64,000 nt of DNA from UBA2233 sp002347965 [NCBI: Nitrospirae bacterium UBA2233] (GTDB lineage: Bacteria > UBA2233). The notes beneath the pieces are model-generated. The model was not told the origin of the DNA, ran no database searches, and worked only from the letters and a program-made list of their open reading frames with translations. Positions within the stretch are counted from its first letter, which is position 1; each line of letters opens with the position of its first letter. Of the stretch, positions 26,917-36,354 are shown piece after piece. The position numbers and the translations under genes are program-made. The stretch covers positions 1 to 64,000 of the forward strand of contig DDYN01000057.1 of the NCBI GenBank assembly GCA_002347965.1, given 5' to 3'.

Positions 26917-27762
26917 CTATCCGATCGCCGCTTTGAGCGCCTGCTCCAGCGTGGCGAAGGTAGGAACGTCCTTCAGGTCTACTCCGAGCCCCGTGAGCGT
27001 CCGGGACAACTGGGGCTTGATACCGCAAAGGGAGGTTTTTGACCCAAGCAGCCGGAGCGCCTGGATGAGCCGGATCACCTCGGAGGCAACCTGGGTGTCC
27101 ACGTGTGCCAAGCCGGAGAGGTCCAGAAGAACGGCCCTTGGTTTTTGCCCGGCCACGGCCGCCAGGAGGCGCTCGCTCAAGTCGTGCATACGCATCGAAT
27201 CGTACCCGCCTAGCATCGGGACCATGAGAACCCTGCTCCAGACGGGGATGATGGGCGTAGAGAGCTCCTTGATCGTCTCATTTTGTGCTTCTAGGGCCTC
27301 TTCGAGCATCGCCTTGGTCTTGAAAAGCTCGTCCCTGGCTTGCCGAAGGATCGCGTCGTAGCGGAGGGATGTCTCCACTGTAAGCCTTTGGAGGTTCCTT
27401 TGAAAACGCCTGAACAGCCCTTCGGGCACCTCTGCGTGTGCCAGCTCCAGGATCTCGAAAGCGCCTTCGAGAAACGTTGCCGTCAGCACGTGAGCCCTGT
27501 AATGTGCGCTGGCCTGTCCCTCTGCAATCCTGGCAATGTCGGGCTCATCCACGCTAAAAAATTCAAAAAGAAGGTCCCTTATTTTTTCGATGAGCGCGTG
27601 GAACTGCGGATGCTCTCTTACTGCGTCCTGTCCCCGGACGCCGAGGAGTGCCTCCAAGAATTGCAGCCTACCCGGGTGATTAACATTGCCCAGCTCGAAC
27701 GCCTCGGCCAGCTTCGCGGCAACCGTCTTCAAGCGGGTTCTATCCGAGATGTCTGCTTGCAT
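26917..27762 (-). CDS. RsbR-type STAS domain sensor protein
   Basis: 281 residues. The N-terminal 150 residues are helical and resemble the non-heme globin-like or RsbRD sensor region of stressosome proteins; a coiled linker (QARDELFKTKAMLEEALEAQ) leads to a C-terminal STAS domain (IIPVWSRVLMVPMLGG, LLDLSGLAHVDTQVASEVIR). The Thr in VDTQVA aligns with a phosphorylated Thr in RsbR. It would act in a partner-switch signalling complex. No RsbS, RsbT or sigma factor gene is adjacent. A second protein of similar plan is at 59912-60775. Confidence 0.8.
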   Translation of the reverse strand: MQADISDRTRLKTVAAKLAEAFELGNVNHPGRLQFLEALLGVRGQDAVREHPQFHALIEKIRDLLFEFFSVDEPDIARIAEGQASAHYRAHVLTATFLEGAFEILELAHAEVPEGLFRRFQRNLQRLTVETSLRYDAILRQARDELFKTKAMLEEALEAQNETIKELSTPIIPVWSRVLMVPMLGGYDSMRMHDLSERLLAAVAGQKPRAVLLDLSGLAHVDTQVASEVIRLIQALRLLGSKTSLCGIKPQLSRTLTGLGVDLKDVPTFATLEQALKAAIG

Positions 27763-28003
27763 TCCGATTCTCCTATTGCTGCGGCCTAGTCCTGGAAGTG
27801 CTCTCTAAGGGCGTGGTCGCTTGCGTTTTTGAGGCGGGAAGGCATTAACATGCGTTATTGTAGCCTTTTGGGGCATTTTTTTAAACGTTTTCACTCCTTC
27901 TGATGAGAACCTAGCCGTGGCCTTAGGGATCAAAAAATCTTGTCGCTTTTGGCCTGCTTGGGGTATCTCTTGTGCAACAAGCTTCGTAGGTCGAGCCAAA
28001 AGG

Positions 28004-28034
28004 CCGCCGGACGGGGAGGCTTTTTGCGTTTAAT
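28004..28034 (-). terminator. Possible terminator after aroC
   Basis: Just beyond the aroC stop the minus strand reads AAAAAGCCTCC, a short loop, then GGCGGCCTTTTGG, an imperfect stem followed by T4. The preceding 27763-28003 region holds no recognisable gene; the stretch around 27870 (TTTTTTTAAACG) may include promoter elements of the STAS gene. Confidence 0.35.
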
Positions 28035-29195
28035 TCAATACTCCTCGAGGAGGTTTTTATAGCGATCAAGACGCTCGATGAGCTCGCCCAGCGTATCGCC
28101 GCCCAATTTCTGAAGGTAGGCATCCGCCAAAACGAAGGCGACCATTGCCTCGGCCACGACGCACATCGCGGGCACGGCGCAAGTATCCGAGCGTTCGATC
28201 TCGGCGGGTTCCGGCTGCTTGGTTCTGACGTTCACGCTCGGGAGAGGGTTCATGAGAGTGGCGATCGGCTTCATGAAGGCGCGTACAATCAGCTCTTCTC
28301 CCGTCGTCATGCCGCCTTCGAGGCCGCCGGAACGGTTTGTCTTCCGATAGAACCCCTGCTTTTTATCGAAGAAGATCGCATCGTGCACCTCCGACCCTTT
28401 TTTTTCGGCCGCTTCGAAGCCTTCGCCGATCGCGACCGCCTTAATGGCCGGGATACTCATCAGCGCCCGAGCGAGCCCGCCATCGAGCTTCAAGTCCCAC
28501 TGGACATGGCTGCCGAGGCCTGGCACGAGGCCGAGCACCCGGACTTCGGCCACGCCGCCCAGCGTATCGCCGTCTTTTTTGGCCTGCTCGATCGCCTCGA
28601 TCATGTCCGTCTCGGCGTTTGGGTCTATGCAGGCTACTTCCGAAGCAAGCGCCCTTTGCCAGTCGGCCTCACTTAGGGTTTGCTTGCTTGGGGCCTTTGC
28701 CTTTCCGATCGACAGAACATGGCCCAGCACGCGAACGCCGAGCGCTTGAAGGAGCAGCTTGCACAGAGCGCCGACGACGACCCTCGCTGCCGTCTCCCTT
28801 GCCGAGGCCCGTTCTAAGATGTCGCGAAGCTCGTGCGTGTGGTATTTGAGCCCGCCCGCCAGGTCTGCATGGCCTGGCCTTGGACGGGTAACGGCCCTTT
28901 TGTCCGTTTGTTCGCCGAACGGGGCCATGGCATCCTGCCAGCTCTGGAAGTCTTCGTTCTCGATGCTCACGGCGATCGGAGATCCTAGGGTTTTGCCGAA
29001 CCGTACGCCCGAGAGGAACTCGGGCGTGTCCGATTCTATCTGCATCCTCCGTCCCCTTCCGTAACCTCCCTGTCTGCGCTTGAGCTCGGAGCGGACCCGT
29101 TCATTCTCGATGGGCAGCCCTTTAGGCATCCCATCCAAAATGACGACGAGCCTCTTGCCGTGCGATTCTCCGGCCGTAAGAAACCGAAGCCCCAT
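28035..29195 (-). CDS. aroC: Chorismate synthase
   Basis: 386 residues. Converts 5-enolpyruvylshikimate-3-phosphate to chorismate with reduced FMN. Family signatures are intact: FLTAGESHGKRL at the N-terminus, RPGHADLAGGLKY, ERASARETAARV near residue 135, and FMKPIATLMNPLPSV toward the end. The gene lies immediately downstream of pilQ with 2 bases between them, so it is likely the last gene of the pilus transcript. aroE lies at the other end of the pilus cluster. Confidence 0.96.
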   Translation of the reverse strand: MGLRFLTAGESHGKRLVVILDGMPKGLPIENERVRSELKRRQGGYGRGRRMQIESDTPEFLSGVRFGKTLGSPIAVSIENEDFQSWQDAMAPFGEQTDKRAVTRPRPGHADLAGGLKYHTHELRDILERASARETAARVVVGALCKLLLQALGVRVLGHVLSIGKAKAPSKQTLSEADWQRALASEVACIDPNAETDMIEAIEQAKKDGDTLGGVAEVRVLGLVPGLGSHVQWDLKLDGGLARALMSIPAIKAVAIGEGFEAAEKKGSEVHDAIFFDKKQGFYRKTNRSGGLEGGMTTGEELIVRAFMKPIATLMNPLPSVNVRTKQPEPAEIERSDTCAVPAMCVVAEAMVAFVLADAYLQKLGGDTLGELIERLDRYKNLLEEY

Positions 29196-29197
29196 GC

Positions 29198-31066
29198 TCA
29201 GAGCGTGCCTCCCGTTTTGATGATTCTGGGCGTCATGAAGATTACTAGCTCCATCGTTGATTTTTGGAAATCGTGCCGTTTGAACGCGTATCCTAAGACC
29301 GGAAGGCTCGAAAGAAGAGGGATGCCGCCCTTGTTTTTCTGGTCGGCAAGCTGAAACACCCCACCGATCACGGCCGTCTGGCCGTCGTCCACGATCATCT
29401 GCGAGCGCGCTTCTTGTTTATCTATGCCGTAATCCCCCGTCTCGGAGAGGTAGGTCGGCTGGTCGTTTGTGACGTGGATCTCCATGATGACCCTACCGTC
29501 CGGGAGGATGTGCGGCAGTACCTCAAGGAGCAGGTTCGCGTCTTTAAACTCCGTCTCGTACACGCTCTGCGTTTCAGGGGAGAGGTTCCTTACGGGCAGC
29601 TGTACGCCCTGTTTAATCATCCCCTGCGTGTGGTTGACGACGATGATTCGGGGCTGCGAGACCAGCTTGGCCTGGTTCTTCTGCTCAAGTGCCCGGATAA
29701 TGGCATCGACGGTGACGGTGTTGGAGATGTCTGTAAGGCCGAACGTGAAAACGCCGCCTTGGTAGTCCGGCATCTGGTTTCCGCCGAATCGTCCCAAAGA
29801 GCCCTGAAGCCCTTGCCCGCCGCCTTGCTGCTGCGGGGAAAACGAGATGTTCGAGTCTGTCGCCATATCGTGGGGAAAGACCGAGCCGAACGCGTTGCCG
29901 TGAGCCCTGTCGTTCCAGGTTTGCACCCTCCAGTCGATTCCGATGCTCTTTAGGGCATCGAAGCGCATCTGGACAATGCGCGATTCGATCAGACACTGCT
30001 GGGTTTCGATGTCGAGCGCCCTGTCCAAAAACCCTCGGATCGTTTCGATCCTTTCCGGCGTGTCGTGGATGATGAGCGCGTTTGTCCGCTCATCGAACCC
30101 GATGTAGGCATCCTCGCGGCGGCTCTTGAGGTTTGTCAGCTTCTTGGCGAGGTCGGAGGCGTTTCCGTACTTTATAGGAACAACCTCTATGTTCAAGGGC
30201 TTTTTCAAGTCTTCTTGTTTGAGCGCATCCCAGCTCGAGATAAGAATGACCCCGTTTTGCCTCTTCATGGCCAGGCCCTTCTGTTGCAAGACGACGTCCA
30301 GCGCCTTTTCCCAGGTCACGTTTCGCAGGTAGAGCGTAATCGTCCCGCCCACGTCCTCGCCCACGACGATGTTCGTCCCCGAGACATCGGCCAGCACCCT
30401 GAAGACGTCCTTGACGTCCACGTCCTTGAAGTCGAGCGTGACAGGCTTGCCTACGTACTCTTTAGGCAGGACGTACTCGGCGGAGGGAACGAGGTCTTTG
30501 TTTTCCGGCGCCCGGAACCGCTCGGGTGCCCGGGTAGGCGGCTTGGGGAGCTCTTTTTTGTAAAGCTCCTTAGGGGGTTGTTGCTCTATCTGGAAAAGCG
30601 CCTCTCTAGGCCATACAGCGGCTTCTTCTTCCGCGCCTTGCGTCTTGGCGATCTTGTAGGGCTTTCCCTTCACGGGAGAAAGGGGGATCTGCGTAGGGGA
30701 ATAGGAGTCAAGGGTAGCTTGGAGCGGCGGCATTGCTCGCAATGCTTCTTCTTTTTGGTCAGGGCGGGGATCAACGCCCTCTGGAGGGGCCGGCAAAGGA
30801 TTCTGCTCCTGGACTGGCCGTTCGAACGATGAAACGGGTAGGGCCGCCGGTTGGAACAAAGGGCTAGGCGGCGCGTTTTTTAGGATTTCGCTGGCGTAGG
30901 ATTTGAAGGTCTGCCAGTTCAGCAGGTAGGGGGGAGAAAGGAGGGGCTTAAGCAGTATCGTTTGGCCAGAATCTATCGCCTCGATAGCGCTTGCGTCGTG
31001 CGTCCCAAGCAAGGCCAGGATGCAGCAGGCTGCCCCTAGGGCGTGGCGGGTCAGCAAGGCGCTCAT
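29198..31066 (-). CDS. pilQ: Type IV pilus secretin
   Basis: A 622-residue outer-membrane secretin through which the pilus exits. Signal peptide at the N-terminus (GAACCILALLGTHDASA), a proline-rich region to about residue 200, the secretin/TonB short N-terminal domain (VTLDFKDVDVKDVFRVLADV), one N1-type domain with NALIIHDTPERI, and the C-terminal secretin barrel (LVSQPRIIVVNHTQGMIKQG, AVIGGVFQLADQ). It lacks clear AMIN domains and is shorter than proteobacterial PilQ. It overlaps pilP by 4 bases. Confidence 0.92.
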   Translation of the reverse strand: MSALLTRHALGAACCILALLGTHDASAIEAIDSGQTILLKPLLSPPYLLNWQTFKSYASEILKNAPPSPLFQPAALPVSSFERPVQEQNPLPAPPEGVDPRPDQKEEALRAMPPLQATLDSYSPTQIPLSPVKGKPYKIAKTQGAEEEAAVWPREALFQIEQQPPKELYKKELPKPPTRAPERFRAPENKDLVPSAEYVLPKEYVGKPVTLDFKDVDVKDVFRVLADVSGTNIVVGEDVGGTITLYLRNVTWEKALDVVLQQKGLAMKRQNGVILISSWDALKQEDLKKPLNIEVVPIKYGNASDLAKKLTNLKSRREDAYIGFDERTNALIIHDTPERIETIRGFLDRALDIETQQCLIESRIVQMRFDALKSIGIDWRVQTWNDRAHGNAFGSVFPHDMATDSNISFSPQQQGGGQGLQGSLGRFGGNQMPDYQGGVFTFGLTDISNTVTVDAIIRALEQKNQAKLVSQPRIIVVNHTQGMIKQGVQLPVRNLSPETQSVYETEFKDANLLLEVLPHILPDGRVIMEIHVTNDQPTYLSETGDYGIDKQEARSQMIVDDGQTAVIGGVFQLADQKNKGGIPLLSSLPVLGYAFKRHDFQKSTMELVIFMTPRIIKTGGTL

Positions 31067-31572
31067 CTCGTCCTCCCGATCAGTGTGCGTTGCTCGTCTT
31101 GCGGCATACGAAGCTCTCTTTGAATTTCTTTAATCTTCCGGTCGTAGGTATAGTAGCGCTCGGTAATGACGAGCTTTCCTCTCTCGATTGCCGTGACGAC
31201 CCCGCCAAAGGGCCCTATCGGTTCTTTTGGTCGAACGATGTAAGAATCGCCGTCCGGCGTCGCCACAACGGCCATCGGCTGGCTTGCCACGAACGTCGCC
31301 TTGAGCCTAAGCTCGCGGATTGCGAAACGCTGCAGGGGCGACGGAGGCCCTTCGGTATGGATCGGGTATAGCATCCGCTCTCTTTCCGGGATCGAGAAAA
31401 AAATGTCCGGAATGCTTTCTTTTTTCACGGATGCAAGCGCATTTTTTAGGCGTTGAAGGTCCGATAAGGGCGATTTGTCTTGCCCTAAGACGGGCGTCCA
31501 AAGGGCCGAAAGGCATACAAACAAGGCCCCTAGCAATCCAAAAATGCCGGGCCTTCTAAAGGCCTTTCTCAT
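31063..31572 (-). CDS. pilP: Type IV pilus assembly protein PilP
   Basis: A 169-residue periplasmic or lipid-associated protein that links the PilNO inner-membrane complex to the secretin. It has a signal-like start (RPGIFGLLGALFVCLSALW) with no lipobox Cys; the C-terminal part (LRLKATFVASQPMAVVATPD, YIVRPKEPIGPFGGVVTAIE) has the beta-rich PilP fold. I start it at the ATG at 31572, which has GGAGG 5 bases upstream; an earlier ATG at 31587 overlaps pilO more. Context within pilMNOPQ makes the assignment firm. Confidence 0.87.
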   Translation of the reverse strand: MRKAFRRPGIFGLLGALFVCLSALWTPVLGQDKSPLSDLQRLKNALASVKKESIPDIFFSIPERERMLYPIHTEGPPSPLQRFAIRELRLKATFVASQPMAVVATPDGDSYIVRPKEPIGPFGGVVTAIERGKLVITERYYTYDRKIKEIQRELRMPQDEQRTLIGRTR

Positions 31573-32209
31573 GGGCACCTCCTGCATGGCCCTCTGGATC
31601 GGTTCCCTCCGGAAGGACCCGAATGAACCCGACTTTTCCCTTGAGCGGGATTTCCGTGTAGAGCTCGCCAGGCTTTAGCTGCGCAGAGGGTTTGAGCGCA
31701 AAATTCTCCGGGATGTAAGCAAGACCCTCTAAGGGAAGCCTCGCAAGAGTCCAGGCAAAAGAAGGGTAGCTCGTCTCGACCGAAGCGCTGAGGCGCTCGA
31801 GCGGGGCCGGGTACTCTCCTTTTCTGGCCGGCTCGATGGAGGGTTCCTCTATAAGGGCAATCCCCCCTTCCTGGAACATCTTATCTAGGGCTGTTAACGA
31901 ATCGTCTTTTTTGGGGCCCTTGAGGCGGCCGAGCGTCTGCTCTAGCCTTACTTTGAGGGCTTTGGCTTCAAGCTCTACGTGTCCCCCTTCTTGAATTTCT
32001 TCGCGGACACGCACCAGCCTGGCACGTGTCGTTCGTTCCTGGATGGATAGAAGGCTATAGTCTTGCAGTTTCGGGCGGATCAAGAGAACCTCGAGCGCGA
32101 GGACGATCGCTACTGCGGGCAGGATGCCGAGAACGACCCTTCCTACAGGTGGGAGGGCAAGGAGTAGGTTATCGAGGGCTTCTAGAAGGCCTTGCCGATT
32201 ATTCGCCAT
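31556..32209 (-). CDS. pilO: Type IV pilus assembly protein PilO
   Basis: 217 residues with one N-terminal membrane helix (VVLGILPAVAIVLALEVLLI), a coiled-coil stretch (RARLVRVREEIQEGG to LEQTLGRLKG) and a C-terminal ferredoxin-like fold, the plan of PilO. It dimerises with PilN on the periplasmic side of the inner membrane. It overlaps pilN by 11 bases and pilP by 17. Sequence conservation is low, so the name rests on architecture and position. Confidence 0.85.
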   Translation of the reverse strand: MANNRQGLLEALDNLLLALPPVGRVVLGILPAVAIVLALEVLLIRPKLQDYSLLSIQERTTRARLVRVREEIQEGGHVELEAKALKVRLEQTLGRLKGPKKDDSLTALDKMFQEGGIALIEEPSIEPARKGEYPAPLERLSASVETSYPSFAWTLARLPLEGLAYIPENFALKPSAQLKPGELYTEIPLKGKVGFIRVLPEGTDPEGHAGGAHEKGL

Positions 32210-32759
32210 CTAGCCCCTCCTTCAGGCCGAGCTCTACTTCCAAGGAGGTCCGAAGGAACGAGCCTCCGTCGAGTTGAACGCCCTCCGGCTTGGAAAGGCT
32301 GACGCTCACGACGCAGGGGTACTCGTCGAATTTCTGCCGAAGGCTGGAAGCCGCCCCCGCGGAGGAAACGAGGACGTTTGCCCTAAGGCGGTTCTGCTCC
32401 AGCCTAAGCTCCTCAACCCACCCGTAGGGGAAGAGGTCTTTGGAGAACGAAGCCATGAAGTGCGGGACGCAGACGCGCCTTTGCTCGAGCCGATTTAGGG
32501 CCGTAAGGCGCTTCTGGTCTTGCTCGATCGTCCTTCTTGCGCTGCGGATGGCCCTTGCCCTGGGTTCGAGTTTGGAAAGCTCTACATTGAGCGAAGCCAG
32601 ACGAACCCTGGCTGCCCGTGATTCTCGCGTCGCGAAAAAGCCGTGCAGCCCGGCGAGGAGAAGCCCGATCATGAGCGATGCGAACAGCGCCCGGGCGGCT
32701 TCCCTTCGGGCGTCCGTGCTTAGTTTGTCTTTGAGGGGTAGCAGGTTTACTTTGATCAT
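32199..32759 (-). CDS. pilN: Type IV pilus assembly protein PilN
   Basis: 186 residues. The N-terminus begins MIKVNLLPLKDKL, the conserved PilN tail that docks into cytoplasmic PilM, followed by one membrane helix (ALFASLMIGLLLAGLHGFFA), a coiled coil and a periplasmic domain. The start overlaps the pilM stop as ATGA. Operon order pilM-N-O-P-Q is the standard one. Confidence 0.9.
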   Translation of the reverse strand: MIKVNLLPLKDKLSTDARREAARALFASLMIGLLLAGLHGFFATRESRAARVRLASLNVELSKLEPRARAIRSARRTIEQDQKRLTALNRLEQRRVCVPHFMASFSKDLFPYGWVEELRLEQNRLRANVLVSSAGAASSLRQKFDEYPCVVSVSLSKPEGVQLDGGSFLRTSLEVELGLKEGLDGE

Positions 32760-33829
32760 GCGCGGACCCTCGCAAGGACCTCTTTGATCTCGTGCAAGCC
32801 AAGGCCAAAGGCCACGCTGAACAAGGGGGCCTTTTCTTTTAGCTCGCCCAAGTCGAGCTTGTCTTTTTGGACGCCAACCCTGGCGAACGGGTTCAGGGCC
32901 GAGGTGCGGGCGGGTGTCCGTCGCTGAAAAGCCTGCCTAAAATGTTCAAGGCATGCAAGCCCTCCAGAGAGGTAGATGGGCGTTCCTGGGTCCGTCAGCC
33001 TAAACCCTTCCCTGCCGAGTGTAAACGCGAGCGCTTCGAAAAGCTCCCCCAGGAAGGTTTCGAGCGCTCCTAGCGCTTGCTCGGCGGGCGGCCCCGGGGC
33101 TTCGAGCATGTCGGCCGCCTCTATGGGGCCGGTTCCGGTTGCAAGCTGGATCCGTTCGATGACGCCTTTGCCCCCAAGGGGGAAATCCTGGACGGTAAGC
33201 GGCCCTTCTTTGTCCGCGACAACGACCAAAGTTCGGACGTGGCCCGTGTGTACGACAATGGCTTGCCCGTCGAAGTCCGGCCCCTGGCTGTGCTGGAAGG
33301 CGTTGTAGAGGGCGAGGGCATCGAGGTCCACGGTGCGCACCTTAAGGCCGGCAAGCTCGACCACGCGCACGTATTCATCGACGAACTCTCGTTTGGCTGC
33401 CGCCGCGGAGATCTCCACCTGTGCCAGCCCGCGCTCGTTGAGCCTAAGCGCGGCGAAGTCGAGGTAGACATCGTCGAGCTTAAAAGGAAAGGCGCTTGCG
33501 AAATTCTCTTTAATGTAGCTTGGGATGTTTTGCTCGGGCATGAAGGGCACCTCGAAGAGCCGGGTCATTACCTTCGATCCGGACACGGAGATGGCCACCT
33601 TCTTGTGGCTTGGCTTGATTTCGGTAAAGAGAGACCGGACTTCTCGTGCAACCTCTCTAGAGTCAACGAGGTCTTTTTCGACGATACACTCCGGGTTTAA
33701 ACGAACACAGCCGATTTTGCCAAGAAGTAAACCTTTGCGTCCCCGCGTAAGCTCAAGGACCTTGATATAAGACGACCCTACATCAAGCCCGACTAGGTAC
33801 GGGCGAGTCCCAAGAATACTGCCGAGCAT
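32756..33829 (-). CDS. pilM: Type IV pilus assembly protein PilM, actin-like ATPase
   Basis: 357 residues of the FtsA/actin-like fold: VGLDVGSSYIKVLEL phosphate loop at the N-terminus, AISVSGSKVMTRLFEVPFMP, and a second nucleotide-binding stretch ending in IYLSGGLACLEHF. It forms the cytoplasmic ring that recruits PilN. First gene of pilMNOPQ. About 110 bases separate it from the upstream pseudopilin gene, which leaves room for an internal promoter, though none is clear. Confidence 0.92.
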   Translation of the reverse strand: MLGSILGTRPYLVGLDVGSSYIKVLELTRGRKGLLLGKIGCVRLNPECIVEKDLVDSREVAREVRSLFTEIKPSHKKVAISVSGSKVMTRLFEVPFMPEQNIPSYIKENFASAFPFKLDDVYLDFAALRLNERGLAQVEISAAAAKREFVDEYVRVVELAGLKVRTVDLDALALYNAFQHSQGPDFDGQAIVVHTGHVRTLVVVADKEGPLTVQDFPLGGKGVIERIQLATGTGPIEAADMLEAPGPPAEQALGALETFLGELFEALAFTLGREGFRLTDPGTPIYLSGGLACLEHFRQAFQRRTPARTSALNPFARVGVQKDKLDLGELKEKAPLFSVAFGLGLHEIKEVLARVRA

Positions 33830-33938
33830 CGGCTTACCTTATTTAGTTTGGACGCCCTAATGCGTACTTCGATCATTGCGCAGGCCAGACCATTTGTCAA
33901 TTCGTCGAACAAACAACCGCTCTAATAGCCATTTTTAT

Positions 33939-36341
33939 TCACGAAGTGGGGGCTGGAAGGGCCGTAGCAGTTCCAGATTGGCCCCCTCCTAGCAACGAGG
34001 TTGCCTGGCCAAGAGTTTGAACGAGCATGTCGATGCCTTCGGACGTCGTCCTAAGAAGCTTCAAAAATGGGAGCGTCGCCTCGTAGGCGTTTCGGCTGAA
34101 AGGAAGCGCGGCGAACAGCGCGGCCAAAAGATCGCCCGCCGTGACGTTCTCCATGGAGTTGAGCACCTGAATGTCGAACGGTTCGCCTTTGTTGATCGGC
34201 AAGGGGTGGGTGGGCGTCGACTGCCCGGGCATAAAATAGGGAGAGAACACAAAGACCTTCCCCCAGTCCTGCGAGGCGAACGTGTTTCCCTCGAATGTAA
34301 GCGCAGCCTGTCTGTTTTGATCGAGTCCGGCGTTCAAGGGGAGCCCTAGCAGGGCAAGGTATGGGTTTTGAGTCGTGGGGACAAACTGAATACCCGTGGC
34401 CTCTTCCGACCCAGACGCCTCTTCCGTGGCCACCCCTTGTTGAGCCCCTACTTGGCCGGGTTCTGGTTGTCCCTGGGGCTCGCCCGTTTTTTGAGGCTTG
34501 CCCGCTCTTCCGAACGCAAAACCCTGGCCCAGGCTTCGCCCTGGCAGGAAATCTCCGCGGCTTGGCCCTGCCTCACGTCCTTTAAGTCCGGAGCGGTTGC
34601 CAGGAGGAAGGGCGTTACTTGTCGCGTTCATCTCCTCTAGCGCTTGAACGCTCGGTTGTGTCCCGCCAAGCCCTGGCGGTGTCCCGCCAACGCCAAGGCC
34701 AACGCCCTCGGGCACGCCGCCTTGGGGCTGGGTGCCTACCGGTTGGGTGGCCTGCTGAATAAGCCCCGCCGGGTTCATCTCGGCGGGGTTAAACAAATAT
34801 CCCTCGTACCTGGCCACGAAGAACCCCTTCGGGAGAAGCCAAGCCTCTTTCCACGGGCTCGTTTCGATCGCCTGCGTGAAGGTTGCCCTCCATGTCCCCG
34901 TGGCCACCCCTTGTTGAGCCCCTACTTGGCCGGGTTCTGGTTGTCCCTGGGGCTCGCCCGTTTTTTGAGGCTTGCCCGCTCTTCCGAACGCAAAACCCTG
35001 GCCCAGGCTTCGCCCTGGCAGGAAATCTCCGCGGCTTGGCCCTGCCTCACGTCCTTTAAGTCCGGAGCGGTTGCCAGGAGGAAGGGCGTTACTTGTCGCG
35101 TTCATCTCCTCTAGCGCTTGAACGCTCGGTTGTGTCCCGCCAACGCCCGCTTCAACGCCCTCGGGCACGCCGCCTTGGGGCTGGATACTTCCTTCTTCGC
35201 CGCCCGCTCCCGAACCGCCCGGGCTAATCGGGTTCGAGAGGGCGGCATCACAGTAGGCAACAACCCCCGGGGTAGTCGTGGCGCGCAAGATGGGCTTGAC
35301 GAGCCAATCGAAAAGCTTGTCCATAAGGGCCTCGACAACGGGCATGATCAGGTTAACCGCGCTGCCCAAAGCCGGGGCCACAACGGCCGCCCCGCCGCCT
35401 GCTGCCGCCCCGGCACCGGCCGTTACGGGTGCAGTGGCCGCCCCGCCGGCCATCGAGGCGACGCTCACGGCCAACTGGACGGCCTGGAGGCCGGCCTGCA
35501 GCGCCTCGGTGGTGACGGTTTTCACCCCCTCTGCGATGTAGTCCACCCTTTCCATGGCGTCACTCTCCGCTTTGGGCTGGGGCAACGAAACCCCCGACAG
35601 GGGCTTTGGGTTGACAAACGCCGCGTCGATGTTCCTTGGTTGGGCACGTGCGACGAACCGGTAGGGGCGGTAGTTCTGCCCGAACGTCCCGAGCATCCTT
35701 TGGCTTGCTCCCGTCTGGGCTAGCGCCTCGATCTCTAGCTCGGCATAGGCCAGGCGCTCGAGTTTGCCAGATGGAACGCTGTAGGGGTAGGTTTTATCCA
35801 GCCGGACAAGGGCGCCAGGGCCTGGCTCGGCCCTTTCGTTCAGGCCAAAGAGGTGCAACTCGGCTCTGGTCAAGGGCTTGAGCTCAAGACGGGATACCTC
35901 GATCATGCGCCCGTAGGCTTCCCGGTGCACGATCCGGTAGAGCGTCCAGTATGGGCCGGGGCGCGAGCCCTTCTTTGCCCCCCACACAACCCAGAGGGGC
36001 TGGAAGCCCGGCCTGCTGCTCTCGCTTAAGTATAGCCAGCGCTTGAAGCGAACGCCCCAGTTGAGCGTAAGCAACCCCTTGTCCGACTGCACGTAAAAAG
36101 ACCCAGGCCTCGCCTCGAGGCCATTCGTGCTCTCGATCCCCCGGAAGTCCTCTTGAAACAGGTCGATGGCCAACTGGACCTTGTCGCGCACGCCCGCCCT
36201 TGCCCGCTCGAGCGCCTTGAAGCGGGCGTCCTGGGCTACCGTCCAGAAAAGGAGCAGCGCAACGAGCCCGGAGACGGCCACGCCCACGAGCAGCTCTACG
36301 AGCGTGAACCCGCTGGAACCCCTTGTTCGGCATGGTTTCAA
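33939..36341 (-). CDS. Large prepilin-like protein with duplicated Gly/Pro/Gln-rich segment
   Basis: 800 residues, far longer than ordinary minor pilins. It begins with a short positive leader and the class III signal SSG-FTLVELLVGVAVSG, so it is a substrate of the prepilin peptidase and resembles the PilW/GspJ class. The middle (about residues 280-330) has an Ala/Gly-rich hydrophobic region, followed by two copies of an 82-residue Gly/Pro/Gln-rich unit (PGNRSGLKGREAGPSRGD and neighbours) encoded by a perfect 246-base repeat. The last 200 residues look folded. It may be a tip or adhesion subunit; that is inference. Confidence 0.8.
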   Translation of the reverse strand: MKPCRTRGSSGFTLVELLVGVAVSGLVALLLFWTVAQDARFKALERARAGVRDKVQLAIDLFQEDFRGIESTNGLEARPGSFYVQSDKGLLTLNWGVRFKRWLYLSESSRPGFQPLWVVWGAKKGSRPGPYWTLYRIVHREAYGRMIEVSRLELKPLTRAELHLFGLNERAEPGPGALVRLDKTYPYSVPSGKLERLAYAELEIEALAQTGASQRMLGTFGQNYRPYRFVARAQPRNIDAAFVNPKPLSGVSLPQPKAESDAMERVDYIAEGVKTVTTEALQAGLQAVQLAVSVASMAGGAATAPVTAGAGAAAGGGAAVVAPALGSAVNLIMPVVEALMDKLFDWLVKPILRATTTPGVVAYCDAALSNPISPGGSGAGGEEGSIQPQGGVPEGVEAGVGGTQPSVQALEEMNATSNALPPGNRSGLKGREAGPSRGDFLPGRSLGQGFAFGRAGKPQKTGEPQGQPEPGQVGAQQGVATGTWRATFTQAIETSPWKEAWLLPKGFFVARYEGYLFNPAEMNPAGLIQQATQPVGTQPQGGVPEGVGLGVGGTPPGLGGTQPSVQALEEMNATSNALPPGNRSGLKGREAGPSRGDFLPGRSLGQGFAFGRAGKPQKTGEPQGQPEPGQVGAQQGVATEEASGSEEATGIQFVPTTQNPYLALLGLPLNAGLDQNRQAALTFEGNTFASQDWGKVFVFSPYFMPGQSTPTHPLPINKGEPFDIQVLNSMENVTAGDLLAALFAALPFSRNAYEATLPFLKLLRTTSEGIDMLVQTLGQATSLLGGGQSGTATALPAPTS
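34424..34669. repeat. 246-bp perfect direct repeat, copy 1
   Basis: Identical by eye to 34898-35143, spaced 474 bases start to start, a multiple of three. It encodes an 82-residue Gly/Pro/Gln-rich unit in the large prepilin-like protein. Outside the perfect core the similarity continues imperfectly through GGVPEGV-type sequence. Confidence 0.9.
34898..35143. repeat. 246-bp perfect direct repeat, copy 2
   Basis: Second copy of the repeat at 34424-34669. Recombination between the copies would delete or add 158 codons without shifting the frame. Identity over 246 bases points to recent duplication or gene conversion. Confidence 0.9.
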
Positions 36342-36354
36342 GGCGCGTCCTCCT

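Noticed and set aside
33840-33938. Promoter or small ORF between pilM and the large pseudopilin
   Set aside because: No well-spaced promoter elements and no ORF with a ribosome site could be identified.
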